Positions 1 to 5,875 of a DNA stretch of 5,999 bases are shown here, in pieces. Below the pieces are notes generated by a model. The model was not told where the DNA came from and ran no database searches. It worked only from the letters and a program-made list of their open reading frames with translations. Source of the DNA: UBA4844 sp050943255 (GTDB taxonomy: Bacteria; Bacillota; Syntrophomonadia; Syntrophomonadales; Syntrophomonadaceae); the NCBI GenBank assembly GCA_050943255.1, contig JBMNOV010000081.1, forward strand, positions 1 through 5,999, read 5' to 3'. The translations under genes were made by a program, and so were the position numbers. Position 1 is the stretch's first letter. The number at the start of each line of letters is the position of its first letter.

Positions 1-311
1 CATTAGAAGGAATTCTTTTGATAATACCTCTTATCATGGGCTATATCCTTGCCAATCCCCAGGCTCTTATTGGGATGCTGTTTCCTATTCTACTGCCATT
101 AGTTTCCCCTGAACAAGTTCTTTCTACAGCTGCCTTAATTAATGTTGTTGGTTTCGTTACCTATTTTATTTCTCCCTTACATCTATGCCAAGCGTTAACT
201 AATGAGTATTTTTGTATCTCTAGTATGAACTTATATAAGGAATATTATATTACCGTTCCCGTGATGCTTATTACCGGGATTATTAACTATTTCCTTATTA
301 ATCTTCTATGA
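1..311 (+). CDS. 3' end of a polytopic membrane protein, DUF401-like (partial)
   Basis: The frame is open from the left edge (first complete codon at base 3) to a TGA at 309-311, giving about 102 C-terminal residues; the true start lies outside the window, so the TTG at 18 is only an internal codon. The sequence is strongly hydrophobic, with about four membrane segments: two near the start (around GILLIIPLIMGYILA and LIGMLFPILLPLV), one ending in the stretch VGFVTYFISPLHLCQALT, and one at the very C-terminus (VMLITGIINYFLINLL). The segment SPLHLCQALTNEYF resembles the conserved SPxHLCLxLTxEYF stretch I associate with DUF401 integral membrane proteins, which are distantly like ion/organic-anion transporters; the substrate is unknown. 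The family assignment is from memory of that motif; a generic transporter is the alternative. It is followed by a 114-base gap before the next gene and need not be co-transcribed with it. Confidence 0.6.
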   Translation, partial: LEGILLIIPLIMGYILANPQALIGMLFPILLPLVSPEQVLSTAALINVVGFVTYFISPLHLCQALTNEYFCISSMNLYKEYYITVPVMLITGIINYFLINLL

Positions 312-377
312 CAAAATAAATACTAGTCATAGTAAATAATCAGTTACCCTTATGAAGCTAGCCTATCAGGAATAGGT

Positions 378-410
378 GCTTAATATTTAGAAGCAGATTA
401 ATTATTAAGC
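378..410. repeat. 8-bp perfect inverted repeat upstream of the carboxypeptidase gene
   Basis: GCTTAATA at 378-385 is the exact reverse complement of TATTAAGC at 403-410, with a 17-base loop. It ends four bases before the GGGAG ribosome-binding site at 415-419. A smaller hairpin, CCTAT (362-366) with ATAGG (372-376), lies just upstream. No T-tract follows, so a rho-independent terminator for the preceding gene is unlikely; an operator or a leader hairpin near the ribosome-binding site fits better. AT-rich DNA produces such repeats by chance, so the function is open. Confidence 0.4.
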
Positions 411-425
411 TAGTGGGAGTAATTT

Positions 426-1724
426 ATGAAGGTAATTAGAAATTTATTTTGCTTGTTGATAGTATTTTTGCTGGTTATTGGAATAAGCCCAGTAACAGCC
501 AGTAATCTCGAAAGTGCGCCTTATCCGGTAACGAATGGGAAAGCAGTTATTTTACTTGATGCAAAATCGGGTCGGATTTTATATGAGCGTAATTGCTACC
601 AGCAGCTTTCACCAGCAAGTTTGACTAAGATAATGACAGCTCTCCTTGTAGTTGAAAACGGAGATTTAAATCGCAAAGTAACCATAAGTGAATATGCGGC
701 TGAGACTCCAGAGTCTACAGTATACTTGGAGCAAGGAGAAGTTTTAACCAGAATGGAATTGTTGTATGCTGCTATGCTTCCTTCTGCCAATGATGCCTCT
801 ACAGCTTTGGCCGAAAGCGTAGCCGGAAATGAAGCCAGCTTTGTAGCTTTAATGAATGAACGAGCCAAGGAACTAGGTTTAAAAAACACCCATTTTTCTA
901 ATCCTCATGGTCTGGAAGGACAAGCACATTACAGTTCAGCGTACGACCTGGCTTTATTAACTAAAAAAGCTTTATCCTATCCAGTTTTTGCCAAGGTGGT
1001 TGCAACTGAAAGGAAGGTTATACCTTGGGAGAGCAGAGATGAAGACCGGATTTTATTAAATCAAAACCGTTTGCTTTATCGTTATGAAGGGGCTATCGGG
1101 GTAAAGACTGGGTACACCAGACAAGCAGGTAATTGTGTAGTTGGAGCAGCTCAAAGGGGAGATATGAAGCTAATTGCGGTATCAATGAATTCCCCAACAG
1201 TATACGATGATTTAGAAAATATGCTGGACTATGGATTTGATCATTACAAAATAGTGACTATTGGAAGAGCAAATCAAGTGACGGGTGAAGTTAAGGTTTT
1301 GAATGGTGATGCTGATACGGTTAAAGCTATAGCGGCAGAAAACCTAATGATAGCTGCAACCGATAATGAAGTACCATATCTTGTCTATGCTTTTACTCTT
1401 AAATCTACAGTTGATGCACCGGTTGAGAAAGGAGATATACTTGGAATATGTAAAATGTATCTAAATGGTGAACAAGTAGGCAGTATAAATATGGTGGCAA
1501 ACCAAACGATTGGTCTTAAATCAACATGGATTGAATCTTTAGGATCATTAACCAAACCATCTCGAATTTTATTTTCTAAACATACTTTATGGGGATCTAT
1601 AGTACTTCTGGTGATATATATAAGCCGTAAGAGATTAGAAAAGGTACTAAAACGACTAATATTATATTTGTTACGTAATCGACTCCCAAACAGCACCGTT
1701 TCTAAAGGAGAACCTAAATGCTGA
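426..1724 (+). CDS. D-alanyl-D-alanine carboxypeptidase, peptidase family S11 (DacF/DacB type)
   Basis: This is a low-molecular-weight penicillin-binding protein that removes the terminal D-alanine from peptidoglycan stem peptides outside the cell membrane, limiting cross-linking. All three active-site motifs of the family are present: S65-L-T-K68 (nucleophile Ser65), S120-A-N122 and K227-T-G229. Residues 1-25 form a signal peptide with a plausible cut after VTA. The catalytic domain spans about 35-265 and a PBP5-C-like beta domain about 275-365. A hydrophobic segment at about 387-399 is followed by a very basic tail, so the protein is probably membrane-anchored at its C-terminus. The ATG at 426 is preceded by GGGAG with a six-base gap. 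The length of 432 residues is slightly above the usual ~390 because of the tail. In spore formers such enzymes act in vegetative wall or spore cortex maturation; which paralogue this is (dacF, dacB or dacA) cannot be told here, and the usual spmA/spmB partners do not follow it. Confidence 0.95.
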   Translation: MKVIRNLFCLLIVFLLVIGISPVTASNLESAPYPVTNGKAVILLDAKSGRILYERNCYQQLSPASLTKIMTALLVVENGDLNRKVTISEYAAETPESTVYLEQGEVLTRMELLYAAMLPSANDASTALAESVAGNEASFVALMNERAKELGLKNTHFSNPHGLEGQAHYSSAYDLALLTKKALSYPVFAKVVATERKVIPWESRDEDRILLNQNRLLYRYEGAIGVKTGYTRQAGNCVVGAAQRGDMKLIAVSMNSPTVYDDLENMLDYGFDHYKIVTIGRANQVTGEVKVLNGDADTVKAIAAENLMIAATDNEVPYLVYAFTLKSTVDAPVEKGDILGICKMYLNGEQVGSINMVANQTIGLKSTWIESLGSLTKPSRILFSKHTLWGSIVLLVIYISRKRLEKVLKRLILYLLRNRLPNSTVSKGEPKC

Positions 1725-1732
1725 CGCCTTAG
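1704..1732 (+). other. Orphan ribosome-binding site and start codon overlapping the carboxypeptidase stop
   Basis: AAAGGAG (1704-1710) is followed after seven bases by ATG (1718-1720), which overlaps the carboxypeptidase stop (ATGCTGA). This is the usual layout for a translationally coupled downstream gene. The reading frame it opens ends after four codons at TAG (1730-1732), and a convergent gene follows. It may be the remnant of a lost downstream gene, or a chance match inside the basic C-terminal tail codons. Confidence 0.4.
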
Positions 1733-1774
1733 GAGTATATAAAGAGCATTTATTTGTTAGGGTTTACTCCTGAG
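1728..1774. terminator. Hairpin between convergent genes (weak bidirectional terminator candidate)
   Basis: CTTAGGAGTA (1728-1737) pairs with TACTCCTGAG (1765-1774) through ten positions, one of them G-T, around a 27-base loop. It sits between the stop of the carboxypeptidase gene and the last codons of the convergent transporter gene, where a two-way terminator is expected. The long loop and the absence of a T-run on either side argue against an efficient intrinsic terminator. Confidence 0.3.
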
Positions 1775-2968
1775 CATTACTGTGCGATAACAGACTACTA
1801 TTGCTAGAACCACTGGGATTAAAGTAATGTGATACATTGTCTGATAACTAGTTGCTGCTACTACATGACCCCAAATAATCATACCTAAACCAATACCCAA
1901 GTCAAAAACAGCAAAAAAAGTTCCAGTAGCAGCACCACGTCTATTTGCTGGTGCATTGCTTACAGATAAGGCCTGTAATGTAGGAAGGCAAAAGCCAAAA
2001 CCAAGACCGATAAATGCGCCGGCCCAAAGAAAATCGGATATGTTATCAGAGAGACTAGTAATTATCATCCCGGCAAATATAAACAGGTGACCGAGGAACA
2101 ATACTATATTGGTACCCCCTTGGTCTGCCCAGCGACCGGATATAGGCCTGGAGATTAGCATAGTAAGTGCTAGTGAGGTAAAAAATAAACCAATATTGGT
2201 TATTCCACTTTCAGCTGCATATAAAGGGATAAAAGATAGTACAGCACCGTAAACTAGAGCCAGGAAGAACATTACTCCGGATGCAGGTAAGGCAGTTTTT
2301 TCTACCAGGCTATCCCAAAGGCTAGTAATACTGATAACTTCAGTATTACTAGGGACACCTGAAGAACGAACTAGCAAACTGGCGCCAAATGCAAGTGTGA
2401 TGAATAAACATACTCCCATAAATAGTGTAGAATAACCAGATTTACCTACCAGCCAGAAACCGATAAGAGGAGCTAAAGCCATTGAGAGTGAAGTGGTTAG
2501 CCCAAAATAACCCATGCCTTCAGTTAGCCGGCTTTTTGGCAGGTTATCAACAACAATGGTGCTAAGGGCAGTACTTGCCAGGCCAAACGCAAACCCGTGG
2601 AGGAGACGTACCAAGACCATCAAATTAATAAGCCTGACATGGTTATAAAGAAAAGATATACCCAGCATCAGTAACATACCAACGATCATAAGCCTTTTGC
2701 GGCCATACTTATCTACTAACCAGCCAGAAATCGGACGAATGATGGTAGCTCCTATGGTATATGCACCCATTACATAGCCAACATCACTTGGAGCGCCTCC
2801 AATTATTAATAGATATCCGGGTAGGCTAGGAAATAGCATTTGGGTACTCATAAACATAATTAAATTAGCTGAACAAAGTAAAACAAAACTAAGAGTCCAG
2901 ATATGGACTGGCTCTGCTATGATAGAAGTTGCTACACTTTGCTGGTTATCATTTAAGAATTTTGACAT
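1757..2968 (-). CDS. MFS transporter, 12 transmembrane segments
   Basis: This is a secondary transporter of the major facilitator superfamily, probably a proton-driven exporter in the cytoplasmic membrane; the substrate cannot be read from the sequence. About twelve hydrophobic segments are visible. The loop between helices 2 and 3 carries motif A, GWLVDKYGRKR (residues 82-92), and the matching loop of the second half has the weaker copy SRPISGRWADQGG (273-285), as expected from the internal two-fold repeat. A region with RRGAATGTF (about 343-351) followed by an Asp-containing glycine-rich helix is also typical of drug-efflux-like members. I chose ATG 2968 (403 residues) because AGGAG lies upstream at 2983-2987, although its 14-base gap is long. 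The alternative ATG at 3022 adds 18 polar residues but has no ribosome-binding site and sits only about 18 bases from a TATAAT box. The gene is convergent with the carboxypeptidase (32-base gap) and divergent from the hydrolase gene. Confidence 0.88.
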   Translation of the reverse strand: MSKFLNDNQQSVATSIIAEPVHIWTLSFVLLCSANLIMFMSTQMLFPSLPGYLLIIGGAPSDVGYVMGAYTIGATIIRPISGWLVDKYGRKRLMIVGMLLMLGISFLYNHVRLINLMVLVRLLHGFAFGLASTALSTIVVDNLPKSRLTEGMGYFGLTTSLSMALAPLIGFWLVGKSGYSTLFMGVCLFITLAFGASLLVRSSGVPSNTEVISITSLWDSLVEKTALPASGVMFFLALVYGAVLSFIPLYAAESGITNIGLFFTSLALTMLISRPISGRWADQGGTNIVLFLGHLFIFAGMIITSLSDNISDFLWAGAFIGLGFGFCLPTLQALSVSNAPANRRGAATGTFFAVFDLGIGLGMIIWGHVVAATSYQTMYHITLIPVVLAIVVCYRTVMLRSKP

Positions 2969-3040
2969 TATTAACTGAAGTTCTCCTGCGATAGTTAATT
3001 GTAATCTATTTCGGTTATTCATGATATCATAAACTGAATT

Positions 3041-3074
3041 ATTATACTAATACGGAATTCCCTCGTTCTATCAA
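3041..3074 (-). promoter_or_regulatory. Candidate promoter of the MFS transporter gene
   Basis: On the minus strand TATAAT (3041-3046) is directly preceded by TATTAG (3047-3052), and TTGATA lies at 3069-3074. TTGATA to TATTAG has a 16-base spacer, which is usable; TTGATA to TATAAT would be 22, too long. The 10-bp palindrome ATGATATCAT (3021-3030) lies just downstream of these boxes and could be an operator. A transcript from here would leave about 65 bases before the ATG at 2968, supporting that start over 3022. Confidence 0.35.
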
Positions 3075-3214
3075 ACCAGCAGCGAAAAGCGTTTCTTTGA
3101 AAGGATATAATCACAATTGCCTAAATATAGTATGGGAAAAATAAGCAATAATGTTATTATATAAATAAGAAGTGTTTACCATATAGAACATCAGTAGGTA
3201 ATGAAAAGGAGAAA

Positions 3215-4201
3215 ATGATGATTGAAATAATAAGGGACAACCTATATAGAATTGAAATTCCACTACCTCAAAATCCTTTAAAAATATTAAATGCCTATTT
3301 TATCCGTGGTTCCAATAGAAACCTATTGATTGATACTGGATTTAACCGTGAAGAATGTAGGGAAGCTATGGACCAAGCAATCCGGGAACTTGATATTTCC
3401 ATGAAAAATACGGATATCATTATAACCCATGTTCATGCTGATCATTCCGGATTAACAGGATATTTAGCCCGACCTGAAACCAAGGTTTATACCGGAAGTT
3501 ATACTGCACGGGAATTTAATAATGCTAACGATTTTATTACATATTATAAAAACTTAGTCAAGCAGGGCGGACTTATGGAAATGGGCTTTACCCAAGAACC
3601 TTCGGTTCATCCTGGTTACCTATATAGAAGTAGTATCGTTAATAATGTCACAATAATTCGGGAAGGGACTTTTATTCGTGTAGGTGATTACAACTTACAG
3701 TGTATTATGACTACCGGCCATGCTCCTGACCATGTGTGTCTATATGATAAAAAAAATAAAATATTATTTAGCGGTGATCATATTTTAGGTAAAATTACCC
3801 CAAATAATACAATATGGGATACCCCCTGGGAAATAAAAGTGGATTATTTGGATGAATATCTCAAAAACTTAGAGAAAATTCAAGCTATGGATATAGAACT
3901 AGTATTACCAGGACACAGGAAAATTTTAACCAACTGCTACCAAAGGATTGAAGAGTTAAAAATGCATCATCACAACCGCTTAAATCATATATTAGAGATC
4001 ATGGGTAATAAAACCATGACAGCAGCAGAGGTTGCCAGCAAGATGAAATGGGATCTAAAGATAAAATATTGGTCTGAATTTCCTCCGGCTCAGAAGTTGT
4101 TTGCTACTGGGGAAGCTTTATCACATTTATCACATTTAGTCTGCAAAGAAATAGTAACAAAAGCTTGGCATAATGGAGTTGTATACTATAAAAAAGTTTA
4201 A
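3215..4201 (+). CDS. MBL-fold metallo-hydrolase with C-terminal winged-helix-like domain
   Basis: This is a cytosolic metal-dependent hydrolase of the metallo-beta-lactamase superfamily, glyoxalase-II/LACTB2-like branch. The metal ligands are all in place: THVHADHSG with H72, H74, D76 and H77, then H169 in TTGHAPDH, D188 in SGDHIL and H234 in LPGHRK. D40-T-G42 is the usual early strand-turn motif. Residues 1-240 form the MBL fold; about 250-325 look like the small winged-helix tail of LACTB2-type proteins (AAEVASKMKW, then SHLSHLV). There is no signal peptide. The substrate is unknown: a thioester, a phosphoester or RNA are all possible in this branch. AAAGGAG at 3205-3211 is three bases from ATG 3215 and six from the adjacent ATG 3218, so translation may really begin at the second Met. 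A TATAAT at 3106-3111 is a possible -10 box, but no convincing -35 precedes it. The neighbouring genes are in opposite orientation, so it is probably monocistronic. Confidence 0.9.
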   Translation: MMIEIIRDNLYRIEIPLPQNPLKILNAYFIRGSNRNLLIDTGFNREECREAMDQAIRELDISMKNTDIIITHVHADHSGLTGYLARPETKVYTGSYTAREFNNANDFITYYKNLVKQGGLMEMGFTQEPSVHPGYLYRSSIVNNVTIIREGTFIRVGDYNLQCIMTTGHAPDHVCLYDKKNKILFSGDHILGKITPNNTIWDTPWEIKVDYLDEYLKNLEKIQAMDIELVLPGHRKILTNCYQRIEELKMHHHNRLNHILEIMGNKTMTAAEVASKMKWDLKIKYWSEFPPAQKLFATGEALSHLSHLVCKEIVTKAWHNGVVYYKKV

Positions 4202-4216
4202 GGATCTTGATAAAGA

Positions 4217-4231
4217 CAATTCTCGAAATTG
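4217..4231. repeat. Short inverted repeat between convergent genes
   Basis: CAATT (4217-4221) and AATTG (4227-4231) flank a five-base loop in the 38-base gap between the stop codons of the hydrolase and the DUF2889-like gene. Read on the minus strand it is followed by TCTTTAT, slightly T-rich, so it could be a weak terminator for the minus-strand gene. A 5-bp AT-rich stem is not strong evidence. Confidence 0.2.
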
Positions 4232-4239
4232 ATTATAAA

Positions 4240-5058
4240 TTATAACGGCAGAGCCTCTCTTAAAACACGCGAAGTTTCGTAAAGAAGTGAAACCATATGA
4301 TCGCAGCCATTAGATCCTCCAGCTAGAGAAGCAATTTCTTTCTTGGTCATTTGTCCTAGAACAAAGCCCTTTAATTTGGCCAAAAGATGGGAGTTTTGGA
4401 AGCAGATATTGTAATGGGCACGGGTAAAATTTCCATAGGACTCTAGTACTACCCCGGCTGGGTTTAATACTAAAAAAATATTTAACTGGTGATAACAATC
4501 CGTAAAAGAGGCTGTGACAGTATAGTCTCCATTTTCTTCATGGGTAATGTTTACCATTTTGGTACGGTTAAACAGATTATAGGTTCTGTTTCTATCTCCT
4601 TCATACATTGATACTTTGGGAACTGTATCTAAATGGCTATAATATAGGCATGAATCAACATACATTTGCTCCCATTTTCCATGGTAATGGGTATAGTTTT
4701 TATATCCGCGTTCTGGTAATAAGAAAATCTCTGATTGCACAATACCCCTGATACAATCCGCTATAAGCTCTCGGACTGTTTCGTTTTCTTCTCCCCCTAA
4801 CAATTTCTTTAATTGCGCCCCTGAGTTCAAATAAGCAGTCATACCTATTAATTGGGGAAGTTCGAAATGTCCTGTTATATCTTTAGGTGAGCAATATATT
4901 GCCCAGCCGGCTCGCTTGATTGCAAAGGTGTACGTATCGATTATAATCCATGCTGTCATTTCCAGCTTATTACTTAATTTGGTACATTCGCTTGTTACTT
5001 CATTATTACTGATGCGGTTGACTTTTACTAAGGTATTAGAGTTATAAATAAATGACAT
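4240..5058 (-). CDS. DUF2889-like protein with an apparent internal duplication
   Basis: This is a soluble protein of 272 residues with no signal peptide or membrane segment; its function is unknown. The C-terminal part (about 180-266) resembles DUF2889: a TDCYHQL segment (H190), a hydrophobic strand followed by GNFTRAHYNICF, then GF(V)LG and the terminal GGSNGCDHMVSLL block with C252 and H254. The N-terminal part (about 34-106) shows the same order of elements: strands WIIIDTYTFAIKRAGW, a polar stretch with C56, an LxxLIGM helix, a lysine-containing turn, LGG at 87-89 and a final helix VRELIADCIRGI. It lacks the GCxH signature. The middle (107-180) has many aromatic residues and EGDRNRTYNLFNR. 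I chose ATG 5058 because GGAGG (5064-5068 on the minus strand) is spaced five bases from it; the longer TTG start at 5070 would overlap that site. A minus-strand extended -10 element, TGTTATATT at 5084-5092, may be the promoter; its -35 is poor. Known DUF2889 members have no assigned biochemical role that I can name. Confidence 0.75.
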   Translation of the reverse strand: MSFIYNSNTLVKVNRISNNEVTSECTKLSNKLEMTAWIIIDTYTFAIKRAGWAIYCSPKDITGHFELPQLIGMTAYLNSGAQLKKLLGGEENETVRELIADCIRGIVQSEIFLLPERGYKNYTHYHGKWEQMYVDSCLYYSHLDTVPKVSMYEGDRNRTYNLFNRTKMVNITHEENGDYTVTASFTDCYHQLNIFLVLNPAGVVLESYGNFTRAHYNICFQNSHLLAKLKGFVLGQMTKKEIASLAGGSNGCDHMVSLLYETSRVLREALPL

Positions 5059-5170
5059 AGAACCCTCCAAGACTATTAATCTAAATATAACATAAATATT
5101 AACTAATAGATTATCTCAATTACAAGCCTTTTATGTCTAAATTTGACTTCTTCATATTGATTGATGCTAA

Positions 5171-5191
5171 GCCAATGGCCATTTAATTGGC
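5171..5191. repeat. Inverted repeat overlapping the ankyrin-gene -35 box
   Basis: GCCAAT (5171-5176) and ATTGGC (5186-5191) are exact inverted copies separated by nine bases. Between and across them lies the perfect 10-bp palindrome AATGGCCATT (5174-5183), and TTGG (5187-5190) can alternatively pair with CCAA (5197-5200). The right arm contains five of the six bases of the -35 hexamer, so a repressor bound here would block RNA polymerase. This is a good operator candidate; the regulator is unknown. Confidence 0.5.
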
Positions 5192-5214
5192 ATTAACCAA
5201 CGATATGATATAAT
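5187..5214 (+). promoter_or_regulatory. Sigma-A-type promoter of the ankyrin-repeat gene
   Basis: TTGGCA (5187-5192) and TATAAT (5209-5214) are separated by 16 bases. TG one base before the -10 (TGATATAAT, from 5206) adds an extended -10 element. Transcription would start near 5221, giving a leader of about 45 bases before the GTG start at 5266. This is the best promoter in the window. A second TATAAT at 5237-5242 is too close to the start codon and has no -35. Confidence 0.65.
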
Positions 5215-5265
5215 GAAGAAAAGAGTTATAAAAGACTATAATTTGGTGAGCTTGGGGGTTTAATT

Positions 5266-5868
5266 GTGTACGAAGGGAAAATTGATACAGAAATCATTGA
5301 GCAATTTTTAAAATGTGCTGCAAAAGGTGATATAGAGAAATTAAAGCATTATTTAAAAGAATATAAAGTTCCAATTAACTATCAAGATGAAAGCGGAATA
5401 AGTGCCCTAATGTTAGCTTCATATAATAACCACAAGGATATAGTGAAATATCTATTGGATAACGGGGCAGATATTGAATTAAAGGATTGTGAAGGTACAA
5501 CCTCTTTAATTGGAACAGCCTATTACGGAAACTTCGATGTAGTTAAGATTTTACTTAATTATGGAGCTAATATTTGTAGCCAAGATATAAACGGCGAAAC
5601 AGCTCTATTTCAAGCTACACGTGAGGGACATAAGGAAGTTGTGGAATTATTATGTGCTAATGGAGCAGTTGTAAATGCAGTTAACATTCACGGGGATAAC
5701 CTAATATCCATAGCCAAATATAAAGGCTATGTAGACATATACAATATACTCCTGAGCTATGGTGCCGAAGAAAGTATAAAGCAGACTTCTGAAGAACAAT
5801 TTCGGCAAATGTTATATCAAGAATCAGAATTAGACAATTTCATAAAATTGCTAAGGAGTAAAGATTAA
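5266..5868 (+). CDS. Ankyrin-repeat protein
   Basis: This is a cytosolic protein of 200 residues built almost wholly from ankyrin repeats, which form a stacked helical scaffold for binding other proteins; the partner is unknown. After a capping helix pair (about 8-36) come four units: 43-75 (SGISALMLASYNNHKDIVKYLLDNGADI), 76-108 (EGTTSLIGTAYYGNFDVVKILLNYGANI), 109-141 (NGETALFQATREGHKEVVELLCANGAVV) and 142-170 (HGDNLISIAKYKGYVDIYNILLSYGAEE). Units 1-3 keep the G-xTAL and GA(D/N) consensus; unit 4 has N for T and is the diverged C-terminal cap. A charged helical tail (about 175-198) follows. There is no signal peptide, membrane segment or enzymatic domain. The start is GTG at 5266, with GGGGG at 5254-5258 seven bases upstream; no other in-frame start lies between that site and the first repeat. 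The gene is divergent from the DUF2889-like gene (207-base gap) and stops seven bases before the end of a convergent gene. Confidence 0.93.
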   Translation: MYEGKIDTEIIEQFLKCAAKGDIEKLKHYLKEYKVPINYQDESGISALMLASYNNHKDIVKYLLDNGADIELKDCEGTTSLIGTAYYGNFDVVKILLNYGANICSQDINGETALFQATREGHKEVVELLCANGAVVNAVNIHGDNLISIAKYKGYVDIYNILLSYGAEESIKQTSEEQFRQMLYQESELDNFIKLLRSKD

Positions 5869-5875
5869 AAATATT

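Noticed and set aside
596..889. Minus-strand open frame of 97 codons inside the carboxypeptidase gene
   Set aside because: It lies wholly antisense to the catalytic core, which carries the SxxK and SxN motifs. The peptide has no recognisable features and no ribosome-binding site was seen.
1385..1696. Minus-strand open frame of 103 codons inside the carboxypeptidase 3' half
   Set aside because: Antisense to a clearly coding region with a continuous domain and membrane anchor; treated as a shadow frame.
1718..1802. Possible TAG read-through (pyrrolysine-like) frame after MLTP
   Set aside because: The frame past the TAG stays open for only 24 codons to a second TAG and overlaps the antisense end of the transporter gene. 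No pyrrolysine context is visible, so a lost or spurious gene start is simpler.
3083..3111. TATAAT at 3106-3111 as promoter of the MBL hydrolase gene
   Set aside because: The -10 is perfect, but no -35-like hexamer occurs at 16-18 bases upstream and there is no TG extension. It is mentioned with the gene but not listed as a feature.
3023..3214. Search for a riboswitch or T-box in the divergent transporter/hydrolase gap
   Set aside because: Only short AT-rich palindromes were seen (for example around 3147-3158); there are no conserved riboswitch motifs and no terminator/antiterminator pair.
4310..4498. Second minus-strand open frame within the DUF2889-like gene
   Set aside because: It is a different frame of the same strand, overlapping the conserved C-terminal block; its composition is serine/arginine-rich and unlike a real protein.
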